From positions 1-64,000 of the forward strand of contig NZ_SLWR01000020.1 in assembly GCF_004345665.1 (NCBI RefSeq): 64,000 nucleotides of DNA. Reading direction: 5' to 3'. Of the stretch, positions 1 to 7,571 are shown piece by piece. The position numbers were made by a program, and so were the translations under genes. Below the pieces are notes generated by a model. It saw only the letters and a program-made list of their open reading frames with translations, did no database searches and had not been told where the DNA came from. Position 1 is the stretch's first letter, and each line of letters starts with the position of its first letter. The stretch comes from Kribbella antiqua (lineage in GTDB: Bacteria; Actinomycetota; Actinomycetes; Propionibacteriales; Kribbellaceae).

Positions 1-1
1 C

Positions 2-82
2 CACTGGCGCACCCCCGCCGAAGCCCTCGACAAGCTACTATCCGACCAGTCAAAACCACCCGGTGTTGCAACCACCGCGTGA
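2..82 (+). CDS. IS30-family transposase, C-terminal end (partial, runs off left edge)
   Basis: An open frame enters from the left edge and ends at TGA 80-82. It encodes HWRTPAEALDKLLSDQ followed by a short tail. The W-[KR]-TPAEAL-x-x-LL pattern is the characteristic C-terminus of IS30-family transposases, DDE enzymes that move their own insertion sequence. Only 26 residues are in view, so the catalytic core lies outside the window. The stop is 3 nt before an inverted-repeat-like sequence at 86-122, where the right end of the element would be expected. The family call rests on one short motif. Confidence 0.7.
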   Translation, partial: HWRTPAEALDKLLSDQSKPPGVATTA

Positions 83-85
83 ATC

Positions 86-122
86 CGCCCCACAAGCTGG
101 TAGGTGAACCCATCAAACGCGG
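86..122 (-). repeat. Family-1 repeat arm, probable right terminal inverted repeat of the IS30-like element
   Basis: Read on the minus strand this contains TTTGATGGGTTCACC and then CAGCTTGTGGGG. It matches the left arms of the two hairpin elements at 7378-7471 (TTTGGTGGGTTCACCC, GAGCTTGTGGG) and 23431-23522. Here only one arm is present and it abuts the transposase stop codon. The likeliest reading is that it is the IS terminal repeat; alternatively the IS inserted into a pre-existing palindrome. Confidence 0.6.
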
Positions 123-127
123 AGGAG

Positions 128-523
128 CTAGGCCATCGCGACGGCGTCTATTTCGAGGAGCCAGTTTTCTGCGTAGATGTCGCAGATGATGATGGTGAGC
201 GCGGGCGTGTGGTCGCCGAGGATTTCCTCGCGGAGCTTCGAGTTGAGGGCGCGGTACTTCCGGTCGGACAGGTACGTCGTCACCTTCACCAGGTTCCGTA
301 CTCCCATGCCCGCTTCACCGAGCACCGCGAGGACGTTCCGCCACACCATCCGGCACTGCGCCTCGAAACTCTCCGGCACCCGCCCCTGCTCGTTCCCCCA
401 CGGCACCTGCCCGCTGACGAACACCATCCGCTCGGCCCCGTCCACCACCAGCCCGTGCGTGTAGTTCCCCGTCGCCGGCGGCAACACCGCCGGATTCAAC
501 CGCCCAATCGCAAGCTCAGCCAC
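128..523 (-). CDS. RidA (YjgF/YER057c/UK114) family protein
   Basis: 131 residues, the usual length for this family. RidA-type proteins are small cytoplasmic trimers that hydrolyse reactive enamine/imine intermediates; others in the family act in specific catabolic pathways. The sequence has the family layout: an N-terminal strand ending at VFVSGQVPW, a central helix with NVLAVLGEAGM and LVKVTTYLSD, and a C-terminal region PALTIIICDIYAENWLLEIDAVA where the catalytic Arg usually sits. That Arg is not at the expected place, so this may be a YjgF-like member without canonical deaminase activity. It is a lone gene converging with the IS end. Confidence 0.85.
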   Translation of the reverse strand: MAELAIGRLNPAVLPPATGNYTHGLVVDGAERMVFVSGQVPWGNEQGRVPESFEAQCRMVWRNVLAVLGEAGMGVRNLVKVTTYLSDRKYRALNSKLREEILGDHTPALTIIICDIYAENWLLEIDAVAMA

Positions 524-680
524 ACTTCCCCCTCCAACTCGGCATACCTTCCCCGCCCACCGCTCATGTCTACCCTGCGATCGATGAACCGCCTAGCCCA
601 CCCAGCCCTATCGATGGTGTTCCGTTCATCGACCGACAGGAAAGTGACATGTCGCTTCGCTCGAAGGGCCATCCACTCGC

Positions 681-867
681 CGTCGCAACCCGTGGGGTCT
701 CGCGTTCGCACCCGCCGCTTGGGGTGAGCCGGCCGGTACCCTCCTCGTCGGCAACTTCGGCGACGGCCGCATCAACATCCTCAAGCCCACGTCGCATGGC
801 CACTACCGGTTCGCCGGCCAGGTCCGCGACACCTCCGGCAAGACCCTGGTGATCGACGGCCTGTGGG
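681..867 (+). pseudogene. Remnant of a TIGR03118-family secreted protein gene
   Basis: One forward frame encodes NPWGLAFAPAAWGEPAG, then LLVGNFGDGRINIL, and ends near VIDGLW. TIGR03118 proteins (secreted beta-propeller-like, about 350-400 residues) carry the same block in the same order: NAPWGLALAP, LLVGNFGDGRIN, IDGLW. There is no start codon, no N-terminal two thirds and no C-terminal part. Roughly 60 codons survive in a 356-bp gap between RidA and the prim-pol-like gene. The function is lost. It implies local deletion, perhaps linked to the IS30 element nearby. Confidence 0.7.
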
Positions 868-878
868 CCCCAGGCACG

Positions 879-1403
879 TCAGCCACCGCGCGGGTTTCCC
901 GCGTTCAATGACAGTACGGCGTCGATCGGGTCCTGACGCCGATAGGCCTGCCAGCGGGTCTGATACGGATGCACCAGCCAGCGGATGCGGCCGGCGGAGT
1001 CCAGCCGGGTGCCCGGCGCCGGCACCCAGTGCCGATGCAGTACGCCGCCGGCTGCCAGCACCTGCTCCGGAACGACAGACCCAGGCTCCAGGAAGAACCA
1101 CCAGCGTCGATGCGTGGGAGCGATTGCTGTGGGGCAGGTCGTCTTCAGTTGGTGGTTGAGCAGAGCGCCGTACTCGGGTGGGAGCTCCATCACCTCGAAG
1201 CGTTCGGCGATGAGGGCGATGTCCCACGGGTACTCGCGCCAGACCACGGCGGCCTCCGCGCCCGTGCGGACCACCTCAGCGGCCAGGTAAGGGTCCACAC
1301 TCGGTACGGCGAGCGGAGCGACCGGCCAGCCGTTGTCGGCGTACCGGATCGCCCGCTCCCGCAACCGCTTCACCTGCGCCCGGCGGAGCCGACCGTCAAG
1401 CAC
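879..1403 (-). CDS. Small prim-pol-like protein (bifunctional primase/polymerase N-terminal family)
   Basis: 174 residues from a GTG start that overlaps the methyltransferase stop by 8 nt (GTGCTTGA), so translation is probably coupled. The N-terminus (ERAIRYADNGWPVAPLAVP) resembles the opening helix and strand of bifunctional DNA primase/polymerase domains. The C-terminal half (HWVPAPGTRLDSAGRIRW) matches the small single-domain actinobacterial members. I cannot find the acidic catalytic pair or the usual primase His, so it may be an inactive or divergent form. The role is unknown. The family assignment is moderate and rests on pattern recognition. Confidence 0.55.
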   Translation of the reverse strand: MLDGRLRRAQVKRLRERAIRYADNGWPVAPLAVPSVDPYLAAEVVRTGAEAAVVWREYPWDIALIAERFEVMELPPEYGALLNHQLKTTCPTAIAPTHRRWWFFLEPGSVVPEQVLAAGGVLHRHWVPAPGTRLDSAGRIRWLVHPYQTRWQAYRRQDPIDAVLSLNAGNPRGG

Positions 1404-2208
1404 GCTGCCCGACCGCGAACAACAGCGAGCTCGCCTGCACCATCTCCGGGTAGCTGTCGGCCAGCCGCGAGCACTCCAGCGCCGTACGCAGCGGATCCGG
1501 CTCCTTCAAGCTGTCCGGCAGCGGCAGGCCGTTGTAGTGCGCGTCGATCAGCACTGTCAGCCAACCGCCCGGTCCGGTCAGGCCGTGGATCGTCACGCCG
1601 CGCAGCCCGACGTTGGTTAGCTCGGACCGCAGCTGCGCGACAGTGTGGTACGTCGTATGCGCCATCCGCTCGTTGCGCGGACTGAAGCCGTCGCGGAGGA
1701 TCTCCGTCACCACGCCCTGCCGTTCGATCAGCGTATTGGCCAGCGTCGAGCCGATCAGGTTGGCCGCCCGGTTGATCGCGATCACCGCGATGAACCCGCC
1801 GAGCTTGGTCACCCGGATCGCCTCGCGCAGCGCCAGCCGCCGCTCGGACGGCTCCGGCAGGTGATACATCGGCCCGGCCAGGAACGCCGCGTCGAACTCC
1901 TCGTTGTCCCACGGCAGTCGCCGCGCATCCCCTTGTACGGCGGAGATCCCGGCGGCCGCCGCCTGGTCGACGTGCCGCTCGACCGGGTCGAGCAGCTCGA
2001 CGTCGTACCCACGGTCCTTCAGCCAGCTCGCGTGAATACCCGGGCCGCCGCCGATGTCCGCGACCGCCGCGGGCGGTGGGGGCAGGTACCGGCTGAGCAG
2101 GTCCTGGACCCGGGCGAGCTCCAGCCGTCCCTTGATGGTCGAGCCCAGTCGTTTCGCTTCGTCATATCGCTCGGTGTAGTGCTTCTCGAGCTCCACGTGC
2201 GTCGTCAT
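1396..2208 (-). CDS. Class I SAM-dependent methyltransferase
   Basis: 270 residues, cytoplasmic. Motif I (VADIGGGPGIHA) is at residues 49-60, motif II acidic residue at VELLDPVERHV, and motif III at GDARRLPWDNEEFDAAF. These are the marks of a Rossmann-fold methyltransferase of the ubiE/COQ5-like group. The substrate cannot be read from sequence. It is the first gene of a two-gene unit with the prim-pol-like gene and overlaps it by 8 nt. The start is ATG preceded by a short untranslated stretch. Confidence 0.85.
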   Translation of the reverse strand: MTTHVELEKHYTERYDEAKRLGSTIKGRLELARVQDLLSRYLPPPPAAVADIGGGPGIHASWLKDRGYDVELLDPVERHVDQAAAAGISAVQGDARRLPWDNEEFDAAFLAGPMYHLPEPSERRLALREAIRVTKLGGFIAVIAINRAANLIGSTLANTLIERQGVVTEILRDGFSPRNERMAHTTYHTVAQLRSELTNVGLRGVTIHGLTGPGGWLTVLIDAHYNGLPLPDSLKEPDPLRTALECSRLADSYPEMVQASSLLFAVGQRA

Positions 2209-2280
2209 GACAAGCGAGTCTGGACACGATTCGCCCTCCGGAGCAGGGCAGATCGCGGGGCAGATCGGGGCAGATTGAAA

Positions 2281-2334
2281 AGGCCCGGCGTCGGAACCGG
2301 TGGGTTCCGGACGCCGGACCGTTGGGCCGGGCCT
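2281..2334 (-). terminator. Two-tier hairpin terminator of the dioxygenase operon
   Basis: The outer arms AGGCCCGGC (2281-2289) and GCCGGGCCT (2326-2334) pair perfectly. An inner stem pairs GGCGTCGGAACC with GGTTCCGGACGCC with one bulge. It lies just beyond the stop of the minus-strand cysteine dioxygenase gene. Confidence 0.6.
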
Positions 2335-2366
2335 GCCTGGTGATCAGGCTCGACCAGTCTTCGTGA

Positions 2367-2930
2367 TCAGTCCAGGGGGCGGAGTTCGTCGGCGTACGAG
2401 ACGGAGACGCGGCGGAGTACGCCGTCCTTGACTGAGTACTGGCCCATCCGCCACAGCGGCGGGCTGTAGGCGTGCACGGTGACGCTGCCCTTGTCCAGGC
2501 CGGTCAGGCGGTGGATGTGGTCCGGGCCGAACCCGTAGACGTCACCGGCGTTGACCTCGGTCTCGATCGACTCGGTGCCGATCGCCAGGTTGTGCTCCAC
2601 CAGCTTCCCGCGAGCCACGGCGACCGCGCCCGACGAGACGTCGTGGTCGTGCCAGCCGGTGTCGTTGACCGGCGTCCAGCAGATCAGCCAGACGTCGACG
2701 TTCGCGTCCCGGTGCAACGAGGCGAAGACGCGCTCCTCGTCGCTGTAGGCGACCTTGTCCTCCCACAGGTGCGGCTGGGCGGCGATCGACGCGGCGAGCT
2801 CGGCCAGCTCGGAGGGCTCGAGGTCCCGGCCCGGAAGGTTGTCCAGCGACAAACAGTCGTTGAGCTCCACGAGCCGGCTGGCCTGGCGCGCTGGTACGAC
2901 TGGGACGTCGGTGATGGGCTGAGCAGTCAC
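2367..2930 (-). CDS. Cysteine dioxygenase family protein (cupin)
   Basis: 187 residues. Cysteine-dioxygenase-type cupins use a three-histidine non-haem iron to add dioxygen to a thiol. The motif WTPVNDTGWHDHDVSSGA gives H94 and H96, and PDHIHRL supplies the third His (H138 or H140). Length and motif spacing fit bacterial CDO-like proteins; whether cysteine is the substrate is not shown. The start ATG overlaps the amidohydrolase stop by 4 nt (ATGA), so the two are co-translated. The operon faces the LacI regulator and probably answers to its two operators. Confidence 0.8.
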   Translation of the reverse strand: MTAQPITDVPVVPARQASRLVELNDCLSLDNLPGRDLEPSELAELAASIAAQPHLWEDKVAYSDEERVFASLHRDANVDVWLICWTPVNDTGWHDHDVSSGAVAVARGKLVEHNLAIGTESIETEVNAGDVYGFGPDHIHRLTGLDKGSVTVHAYSPPLWRMGQYSVKDGVLRRVSVSYADELRPLD

Positions 2931-3832
2931 TGCACTCCCCTCTCAGGAGATGGTGTCCCGGCCCCGAAGAAGAGCCGGTGTGGATTGTCGTGGCGGATCA
3001 CCGCGGTCGCGGCGGCGCCTTGGCGGTGGTCGGTGATCCCGGCGTACGGCCGGTCGGTGCCGTGCACGACCTGGTCGATGCCGAGGACCCGCGCGACCGC
3101 GTCGATCCCCTGCGGACCGTAGCTCGAGGTGTCGACGTACAGGTTGGGGTCGATGGTGCCGAGCCGGCCGCCGCGCGCGGCCAGCCGTTCGTGATGTACG
3201 GGCGCCAGCCCGGCCGCAGCGGCGAAGCAGAGGCGGAGGCTCGGGAACTCCCGGCGGCCGCCGTACCCATGCCAGGCCCACCAAGCGGCCTGCAGCTGGG
3301 TGGTGTAGTCGACGACCGGCGCCCACCAGCCGGGGGCGTCGTCGACCGCGGCGGCCACGCCTGGGTGGACGAAGATCGGCTTGTTCAACCGGTCGGCGAG
3401 CGCGAGGAGGTCTGCGTGCGCGGCCCAGCCGGCCGGCGTCCCGAGGACGTGCGCGGGGAGCTGGAGGCCGAGGAATCCCTTGTTCAGAAGGGATTCGATC
3501 CCTTCGAGGTCGGGCTCGAGCAGGTTGACCGAGGCCCACGCCTTGAACGGCTCCGGCAGTACGGCGGCCCCGGCGTGCCAGGCGTCGAGGAGCGCGGAGT
3601 CGCCGAGCTGCTCGATCCCGAGCGGACTCGACAGGGAGACCGCGGCGAGCGTCGTACCGGCGTCTTGCTCGAGGGCGACGCGTTTGCCGAGCTCGTGCGC
3701 GGCCGGGTCGACGTCGTACGGCGCTTCGCTCGTCGTGTGCAGGGTCCAGCCGTCGAGGTACGGCGCGGTCGTGCGGGCGCGCAGCCGGTCGACGAACTCG
3801 GCCGGCCAGAGGTGCTGGTGGACGTCGATCAC
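2927..3832 (-). CDS. Amidohydrolase-family metal-dependent hydrolase
   Basis: 301 residues, first gene of the unit with the dioxygenase. It begins MIDVHQHLWP, the HxH metal-binding start of TIM-barrel amidohydrolase_2 enzymes (H5, H7). A further His is in PIFVHPG, and HGTDRPYAG near the C-terminus supplies the usual final Asp. Members of this group hydrolyse or decarboxylate lactones and ring-derived acids; the substrate here is unknown. The start codon is 27 bp from the nearer of two LacI-type operators. Confidence 0.8.
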   Translation of the reverse strand: MIDVHQHLWPAEFVDRLRARTTAPYLDGWTLHTTSEAPYDVDPAAHELGKRVALEQDAGTTLAAVSLSSPLGIEQLGDSALLDAWHAGAAVLPEPFKAWASVNLLEPDLEGIESLLNKGFLGLQLPAHVLGTPAGWAAHADLLALADRLNKPIFVHPGVAAAVDDAPGWWAPVVDYTTQLQAAWWAWHGYGGRREFPSLRLCFAAAAGLAPVHHERLAARGGRLGTIDPNLYVDTSSYGPQGIDAVARVLGIDQVVHGTDRPYAGITDHRQGAAATAVIRHDNPHRLFFGAGTPSPERGVQ

Positions 3833-3858
3833 GGCTTCACCTCCCGGACTTGATCAGA

Positions 3859-3896
3859 TTGAAGCGCTTCAAGATAGTGTGAGTGAAGCGCTTCAA
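3859..3896. promoter_or_regulatory. Two LacI-type operators in the divergent promoter
   Basis: A perfect palindrome TTGAAGCGCTTCAA lies at 3859-3872. A second copy, TGAAGCGCTTCA, lies at 3884-3895. Their centres are 24 bp apart. The central CG with flanking AAGC/GCTT is typical of LacI-family half-sites. They sit between the amidohydrolase start and the LacI gene, so both transcripts and the regulator itself are probably controlled. Confidence 0.85.
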
Positions 3897-3945
3897 AGGG
3901 TCCGTTGTCAAGTAATTGTCCGAACCTCGGTTTAGGGTGCTGACC

Positions 3946-4953
3946 ATGTCCGGATCCGGCCGCAGGCCAACCCTCAAGGACATCGCCGCGGAGACCGGCC
4001 TCTCGATGGCGGCCGTGTCCTACGCGCTCCGCGGCCTGCACGGGACGCCGGAGACCCGGCAGCGGGTCCAGGACGCCGCCGACCGGCTCGGCTACCAGGC
4101 CGACCCGGTCGCCCGGGCGCTCGCGTCCGGGCGGAGCGGCTCGATCGGCGTACTGTGCGCGTCGCTCGAAGACCTGTGGCAGCAGCGCCTCGCGGCCGCG
4201 CTCGGCCGGGAGCTGCTCGCGCCGGACCGGAACGCGTGGATCATCGACTCCGCCGGCGACGCCGACCGCCAGCTCGAACTCGCCCAGCACCTGGTCGACC
4301 ACCGCGCCGACGCGATCGTGGTGATCCCGATCAACCCGGCCGCGAAGGGCTGGGCCGCGATCGCCCAGCAGACGCCGGTGATCGCGATCGGCGACGCACT
4401 GCCCGGCGCGAAAGCGAAATCCGAGGTCGTCTTCGACAACGAGAGCGGCATCAGCACGGCGTTGCAGCGGCTGGCGGAGGCGGGCCATCGGAGCGTGGCG
4501 GTGCTCAGCCCGTCGCGCCGGTTCGAGACCGAGCGACCGGCCGAGGAGATCGCGCAGCGGATCGCCTTCGGGCTGAAGCTGAAGGTGCGCATCATCTCCT
4601 GCCCACACGACCTGGCCGGCGCGACCGAGGTCGCCCGCGACCTGCTCGGCAGCCGCCCGCGACCGACGGGGATCCTCGCGCTCGCCGACTCGATGGCCTT
4701 CGGCGTGTACGCCGCCAGCCGCGAGCTCGGGCTCCGCGTCCCGGACGACATCTCCCTGCTCGGGTACGACGATCAGCCGATGTCCCAGCTGCTCACGCCG
4801 CCACTGTCGACGTTCCACTGGCCCCTCGAGGAGCTGGTCGCCGATGTCGTCGCCCGCGTCACTTCCGCCGTCGACACCAACCGCCGAGTTCGTCGTACGA
4901 CGGTGGTCCCGGAGCTGATCGAGCGTGGCTCGGTCGCCGGCCCGCCCACCTGA
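3946..4953 (+). CDS. LacI-family transcriptional regulator
   Basis: 335 residues from ATG 3946; an in-frame TTG at 3916 would add ten residues with no family support. Residues 8-60 are the LacI helix-turn-helix and hinge helix (LKDIAAETGLSMAAVSYALRG, then the hinge-helix region). The rest is a periplasmic-binding-protein-like effector domain with the usual SIGVLC start and DDISLLGYDDQPMS end. It is a dimeric DNA-binding repressor. Its divergent position and the two 14-bp palindromes upstream point to autoregulation and control of the amidohydrolase-dioxygenase operon. The effector is unknown. Confidence 0.9.
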   Translation: MSGSGRRPTLKDIAAETGLSMAAVSYALRGLHGTPETRQRVQDAADRLGYQADPVARALASGRSGSIGVLCASLEDLWQQRLAAALGRELLAPDRNAWIIDSAGDADRQLELAQHLVDHRADAIVVIPINPAAKGWAAIAQQTPVIAIGDALPGAKAKSEVVFDNESGISTALQRLAEAGHRSVAVLSPSRRFETERPAEEIAQRIAFGLKLKVRIISCPHDLAGATEVARDLLGSRPRPTGILALADSMAFGVYAASRELGLRVPDDISLLGYDDQPMSQLLTPPLSTFHWPLEELVADVVARVTSAVDTNRRVRRTTVVPELIERGSVAGPPT

Positions 4954-5031
4954 GCGGGACGGCGACTTCTGAACCCCAACATCCACGGATCGAAACTAAA
5001 CCAATCCAGTGCACTTACTGCGCGTTGCCCA

Positions 5032-5874
5032 CTATGTGGGACTGTTGTTCACGTTGAACTCCGGCCGGAGCATCTCGGTCGCCGTCCAGACGCGGCGCGC
5101 CAGTTCCTCGTCGTACGAGATCGTCGACGAGCGGACCTGGGTGAAGCGGTCGTAGTAGCCGGTCGGCCGGTCAGGGCCGACAGCCAGCCGGACCACCGGC
5201 TCGGCGCCGCGGCGGGCCGAGAGCGCGAACGCATGGATGGCCGCGACCTGAATCCGCGGGAACTGCCGGCCGAGGTCGGTGCGGACGACACCGGGATGTA
5301 TGGCGACGACGCCGAGGTCCGGCCGCCGGCGCTGGAGCTCGTAACTGAAGAGGAGGTTCGCCAGCTTGGTCCGGCTGTAGGTGAGGAACGGATCGAACTC
5401 GGCCGGGCCATCCTCCAGCCGATCCGGATCGATCCGGACCACGCCACCGCGCATCGGCGAACGGTGCCCCTCGGAGTTCACGTTGACGATCCGGCCGCCG
5501 GACGGGATGAGCGGCAGCAGGAGCGCGGTCGCCGACCACGGCGCGAGGTGATGGACGGCGAAGTTGAGCTCGATCCCTTCCGCGCTGACCTGCCGGGTCG
5601 GGGTCATGACGCCGGCATTGTTCACCAGTACGTCGATCCGATCGGTGGCGGCCGAGATCTCCTTCGCGACCTTTTCCACCCCGGACCGCACCGACACGTC
5701 CGCGGCAATGACTGTTGCCTGCGGCAACTCGCCGGCAAGAGCGGCGGCCCGGGCGGAATCCCGGCCGATGAGGAAGAGCCGATGCCCGTCCGCCGCAAGT
5801 CGCAGCGCGGCGTGCCGCCCGATCCCAGAGGTGGCACCCACCAGCACCACCGTCTTCCCCGCGGGCGCACTCAC
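5032..5874 (-). CDS. SDR-family oxidoreductase (retinol-dehydrogenase-like)
   Basis: 280 residues from a GTG start at 5874 that overlaps the stop of the upstream SDR by 4 nt. It has an N-terminal Rossmann motif (VLVGATSGIGRHAA), the NNAGVM motif and the active-site YSRTK. The layout resembles RDH/WW-type SDRs, NAD(P)H-dependent reductases or dehydrogenases of unknown substrate. The longer upstream open frame in this phase is only the shadow of the neighbouring SDR. It is co-transcribed with that SDR and probably under PadR control. Confidence 0.85.
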   Translation of the reverse strand: MSAPAGKTVVLVGATSGIGRHAALRLAADGHRLFLIGRDSARAAALAGELPQATVIAADVSVRSGVEKVAKEISAATDRIDVLVNNAGVMTPTRQVSAEGIELNFAVHHLAPWSATALLLPLIPSGGRIVNVNSEGHRSPMRGGVVRIDPDRLEDGPAEFDPFLTYSRTKLANLLFSYELQRRRPDLGVVAIHPGVVRTDLGRQFPRIQVAAIHAFALSARRGAEPVVRLAVGPDRPTGYYDRFTQVRSSTISYDEELARRVWTATEMLRPEFNVNNSPT

Positions 5875-6707
5875 GCCTTGATGCCGTTCAGGCCGAGGGT
5901 GTTGCTCAGCGCTTTGTCCCTGAGCCCAGCCGGCAGCCTGGTGAGGACGGCGCCCAGGGTGCGCGCGTCGCCGACCGTGTAGCGGCGCTTCGGCCGCGGC
6001 GACTCGACGGCCCGGACGATGACCTCGGCAACCTTCTCGACCGGCCCGGGCTTGAAGCGGGCGCCGGCCTTGGCGTAGGCATCGAGGTGAGCGCGGTAGA
6101 GCGCCACCCGATCGCGACTGGACTCTTGCTGCGCTTCCTGCTCGGCTGCGCCCGCCTTGGCGAAGATCTCCGTCGCGGTCGACCCCGGCTCCACGATCAC
6201 GACCGGGATCTGCCACGCGGCAAGCTCCAGCCGCAGCGCGTTGGACAGAGCTTCGAGCCCGGCCTTGCTCGCGGACAGCGCACCCAGCAGCGGGAACGCG
6301 ACCCGGCCGGTCGGCGCACTGATGTTGACAATCCGGCCGTGGCCGGCGCGGACCAGTGGCAGGAACTCCCGTACGACGGACGCCGGGCCGAGCGTGTTCA
6401 CCTCGAACTGCCGCCGCCACTCCTCGGCCGGGACGAGTTCGATCGGCCCCTGCACGATCACACCCGCGTTGTTGATCACCGCCTGCAGCCCGTCCACCTC
6501 GCCCGCGAGCTGCTTGGCCGCTGCCGCAACACTCTCGGGATCCGCGACGTCGAGCACGACCTCCCGCACGTTCGCCTCCGCCGCGATCCGGCCGGTTTGG
6601 CGCGCTCCGGCGTACACGGTGAAACCGCGACGACTGAGCGCCTGGACGGTCGCTGTACCGATGCCACCGGTCGATCCGGTGATCAGGACGGCTCCACGAT
6701 CAGACAT
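5871..6707 (-). CDS. SDR-family protein with the catalytic Tyr replaced
   Basis: 278 residues. The cofactor motif (GSTGGIG, residues 11-17), the NNAGVIV motif and the Ser of NISAPTG are intact. At the active site, where close relatives read GAYSASK, this protein reads GALSASK: the catalytic Tyr is Leu while the Lys is kept. The codon is CTG, two substitutions from TAC. Either the enzyme works without Tyr or it is a binding or structural partner of the downstream SDR. First gene of the pair, it starts just inside the triple PadR operator region. Confidence 0.8.
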   Translation of the reverse strand: MSDRGAVLITGSTGGIGTATVQALSRRGFTVYAGARQTGRIAAEANVREVVLDVADPESVAAAAKQLAGEVDGLQAVINNAGVIVQGPIELVPAEEWRRQFEVNTLGPASVVREFLPLVRAGHGRIVNISAPTGRVAFPLLGALSASKAGLEALSNALRLELAAWQIPVVIVEPGSTATEIFAKAGAAEQEAQQESSRDRVALYRAHLDAYAKAGARFKPGPVEKVAEVIVRAVESPRPKRRYTVGDARTLGAVLTRLPAGLRDKALSNTLGLNGIKA

Positions 6708-6723
6708 ATCGGCTCCTCATGGG

Positions 6724-6783
6724 ATGTTCTTTAGGACATGTACCTTGGGACATATCTGAGCATGCACATGTCCGCCGGGACAT
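6724..6783. promoter_or_regulatory. Three PadR operators (ATGT-N8-ACAT)
   Basis: Three copies of ATGT-N8-ACAT lie at 6724-6739, 6738-6753 and 6768-6783. The first two share an ACATGT core. ATGT-N8-ACAT is the established dyad bound by PadR-type repressors of phenolic-acid stress genes. The array fills the divergent promoter between the SDR pair and the padR-like gene. Confidence 0.85.
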
Positions 6784-6822
6784 GTCAAGATGCTTCCGAC
6801 GGTTCGAACAAGAGGAGGCAGC

Positions 6823-7362
6823 ATGTCGTTGCGGCACGGGCTGCTGGGGCTGCTCGCCGAGGGGCCGGCCAGTGGGTACGACCTGGCCCGGCGGTTCACC
6901 GAGGTGCTCGGGTCGATCTGGCCGGCGCAGCACCCGAAGATCTACGCCGAGCTCGGCAAACTCGCCGGCGAAGGCTTGGTCGAGGTGGAGAGCGAGGGGC
7001 CGCGGCGGCGAAAGGCGTACCGGATCACCGAGTCCGGGCTGGCGGAGGTCAAGCGCTGGCTGACGGAGGTGGACGTCGACCACACGATGCGGTTGCAGCC
7101 ACTGCTCAGGTCGCTGTTCTTCTGGCTGATGGACGCCGAGGACCTGCAGAAACACCTCGCCGCGGAGGCCGGGTTCTATTCGAAACTGGCCGAGCAATAC
7201 CGCCAGTACGCGGCAGCCAAAGACCGCGGCGACTACGGCTACAGCCCCCAGACCCAGTCCCTCCGAGTCACCGTAGAAGCCGGCATCCGCCTCTACACAG
7301 CCCTAGCCGACTGGGCCGAATGGGCCCAAACAGTCCCCCCAGCCAAACCCTCCACGGACTGA
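6823..7362 (+). CDS. PadR-family transcriptional regulator
   Basis: 179 residues from ATG 6823, which has a strong AGAGGAGG ribosome site; an upstream in-frame start at 6790 lacks one. The N-terminal winged helix begins MSLRHGLLGLLAEGPASGYD and continues through IYAELGKLAGEGLVEVE, the PadR signature. The C-terminal helical part (about 90 residues, WLTEVDVDHTMRLQPLLRS) is of the Vir/PadR-C type used for dimerisation. It is a cytoplasmic repressor facing the SDR pair across three PadR operators, so autorepression and control of the SDRs are likely. Confidence 0.9.
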   Translation: MSLRHGLLGLLAEGPASGYDLARRFTEVLGSIWPAQHPKIYAELGKLAGEGLVEVESEGPRRRKAYRITESGLAEVKRWLTEVDVDHTMRLQPLLRSLFFWLMDAEDLQKHLAAEAGFYSKLAEQYRQYAAAKDRGDYGYSPQTQSLRVTVEAGIRLYTALADWAEWAQTVPPAKPSTD

Positions 7363-7377
7363 ACCAACCCTTGCCCA

Positions 7378-7471
7378 CCGCATTTGGTGGGTTCACCCAT
7401 GAGCTTGTGGGTCTCCCCACTGAATACGGGCGGGGAACCCACAACTTCGTGGGTGAACCAGCCAAGTGCGG
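7378..7471. repeat. Family-1 inverted-repeat element (94 bp), MITE-like
   Basis: Imperfect arms of about 39 bp face each other. The left arm reads CCGCATTTGGTGGGTTCACC, then GAGCTTGTGGGTC. The right arm, reverse-complemented, reads CCGCACTTGGCTGGTTCACC, then GAAGTTGTGGGTT. The spacer includes GAATAC. It lies between the convergent ends of padR and the M36 peptidase gene. The arms match the IS30-adjacent sequence at 86-122, which suggests a miniature non-autonomous derivative; the hairpin could also stop transcription from both sides. Confidence 0.75.
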
Positions 7472-7528
7472 GCGCCGGGGCGGGGCGAGGTGCGGGAGCG
7501 GCAGGGGCGGGTAGTGCTGGAAAGCCGG

Positions 7529-7561
7529 AAGGCCGGCCGAGCGGGTTGCTCGGCCGGCCTT
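7529..7561 (-). terminator. Terminator of the M36 peptidase gene
   Basis: A perfect 14-bp stem pairs AAGGCCGGCCGAGC (7529-7542) with GCTCGGCCGGCCTT (7548-7561) around a 5-nt loop. It starts 11 bp beyond the minus-strand stop codon. Confidence 0.85.
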
Positions 7562-7571
7562 CGCGGAAGGG

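Noticed and set aside
5875..6420. N-terminal extension of the SDR at 5032-5874
   Set aside because: It overlaps the coding region of the neighbouring SDR and encodes an Arg/Gly-rich shadow; GTG 5874 gives the proper Rossmann start.
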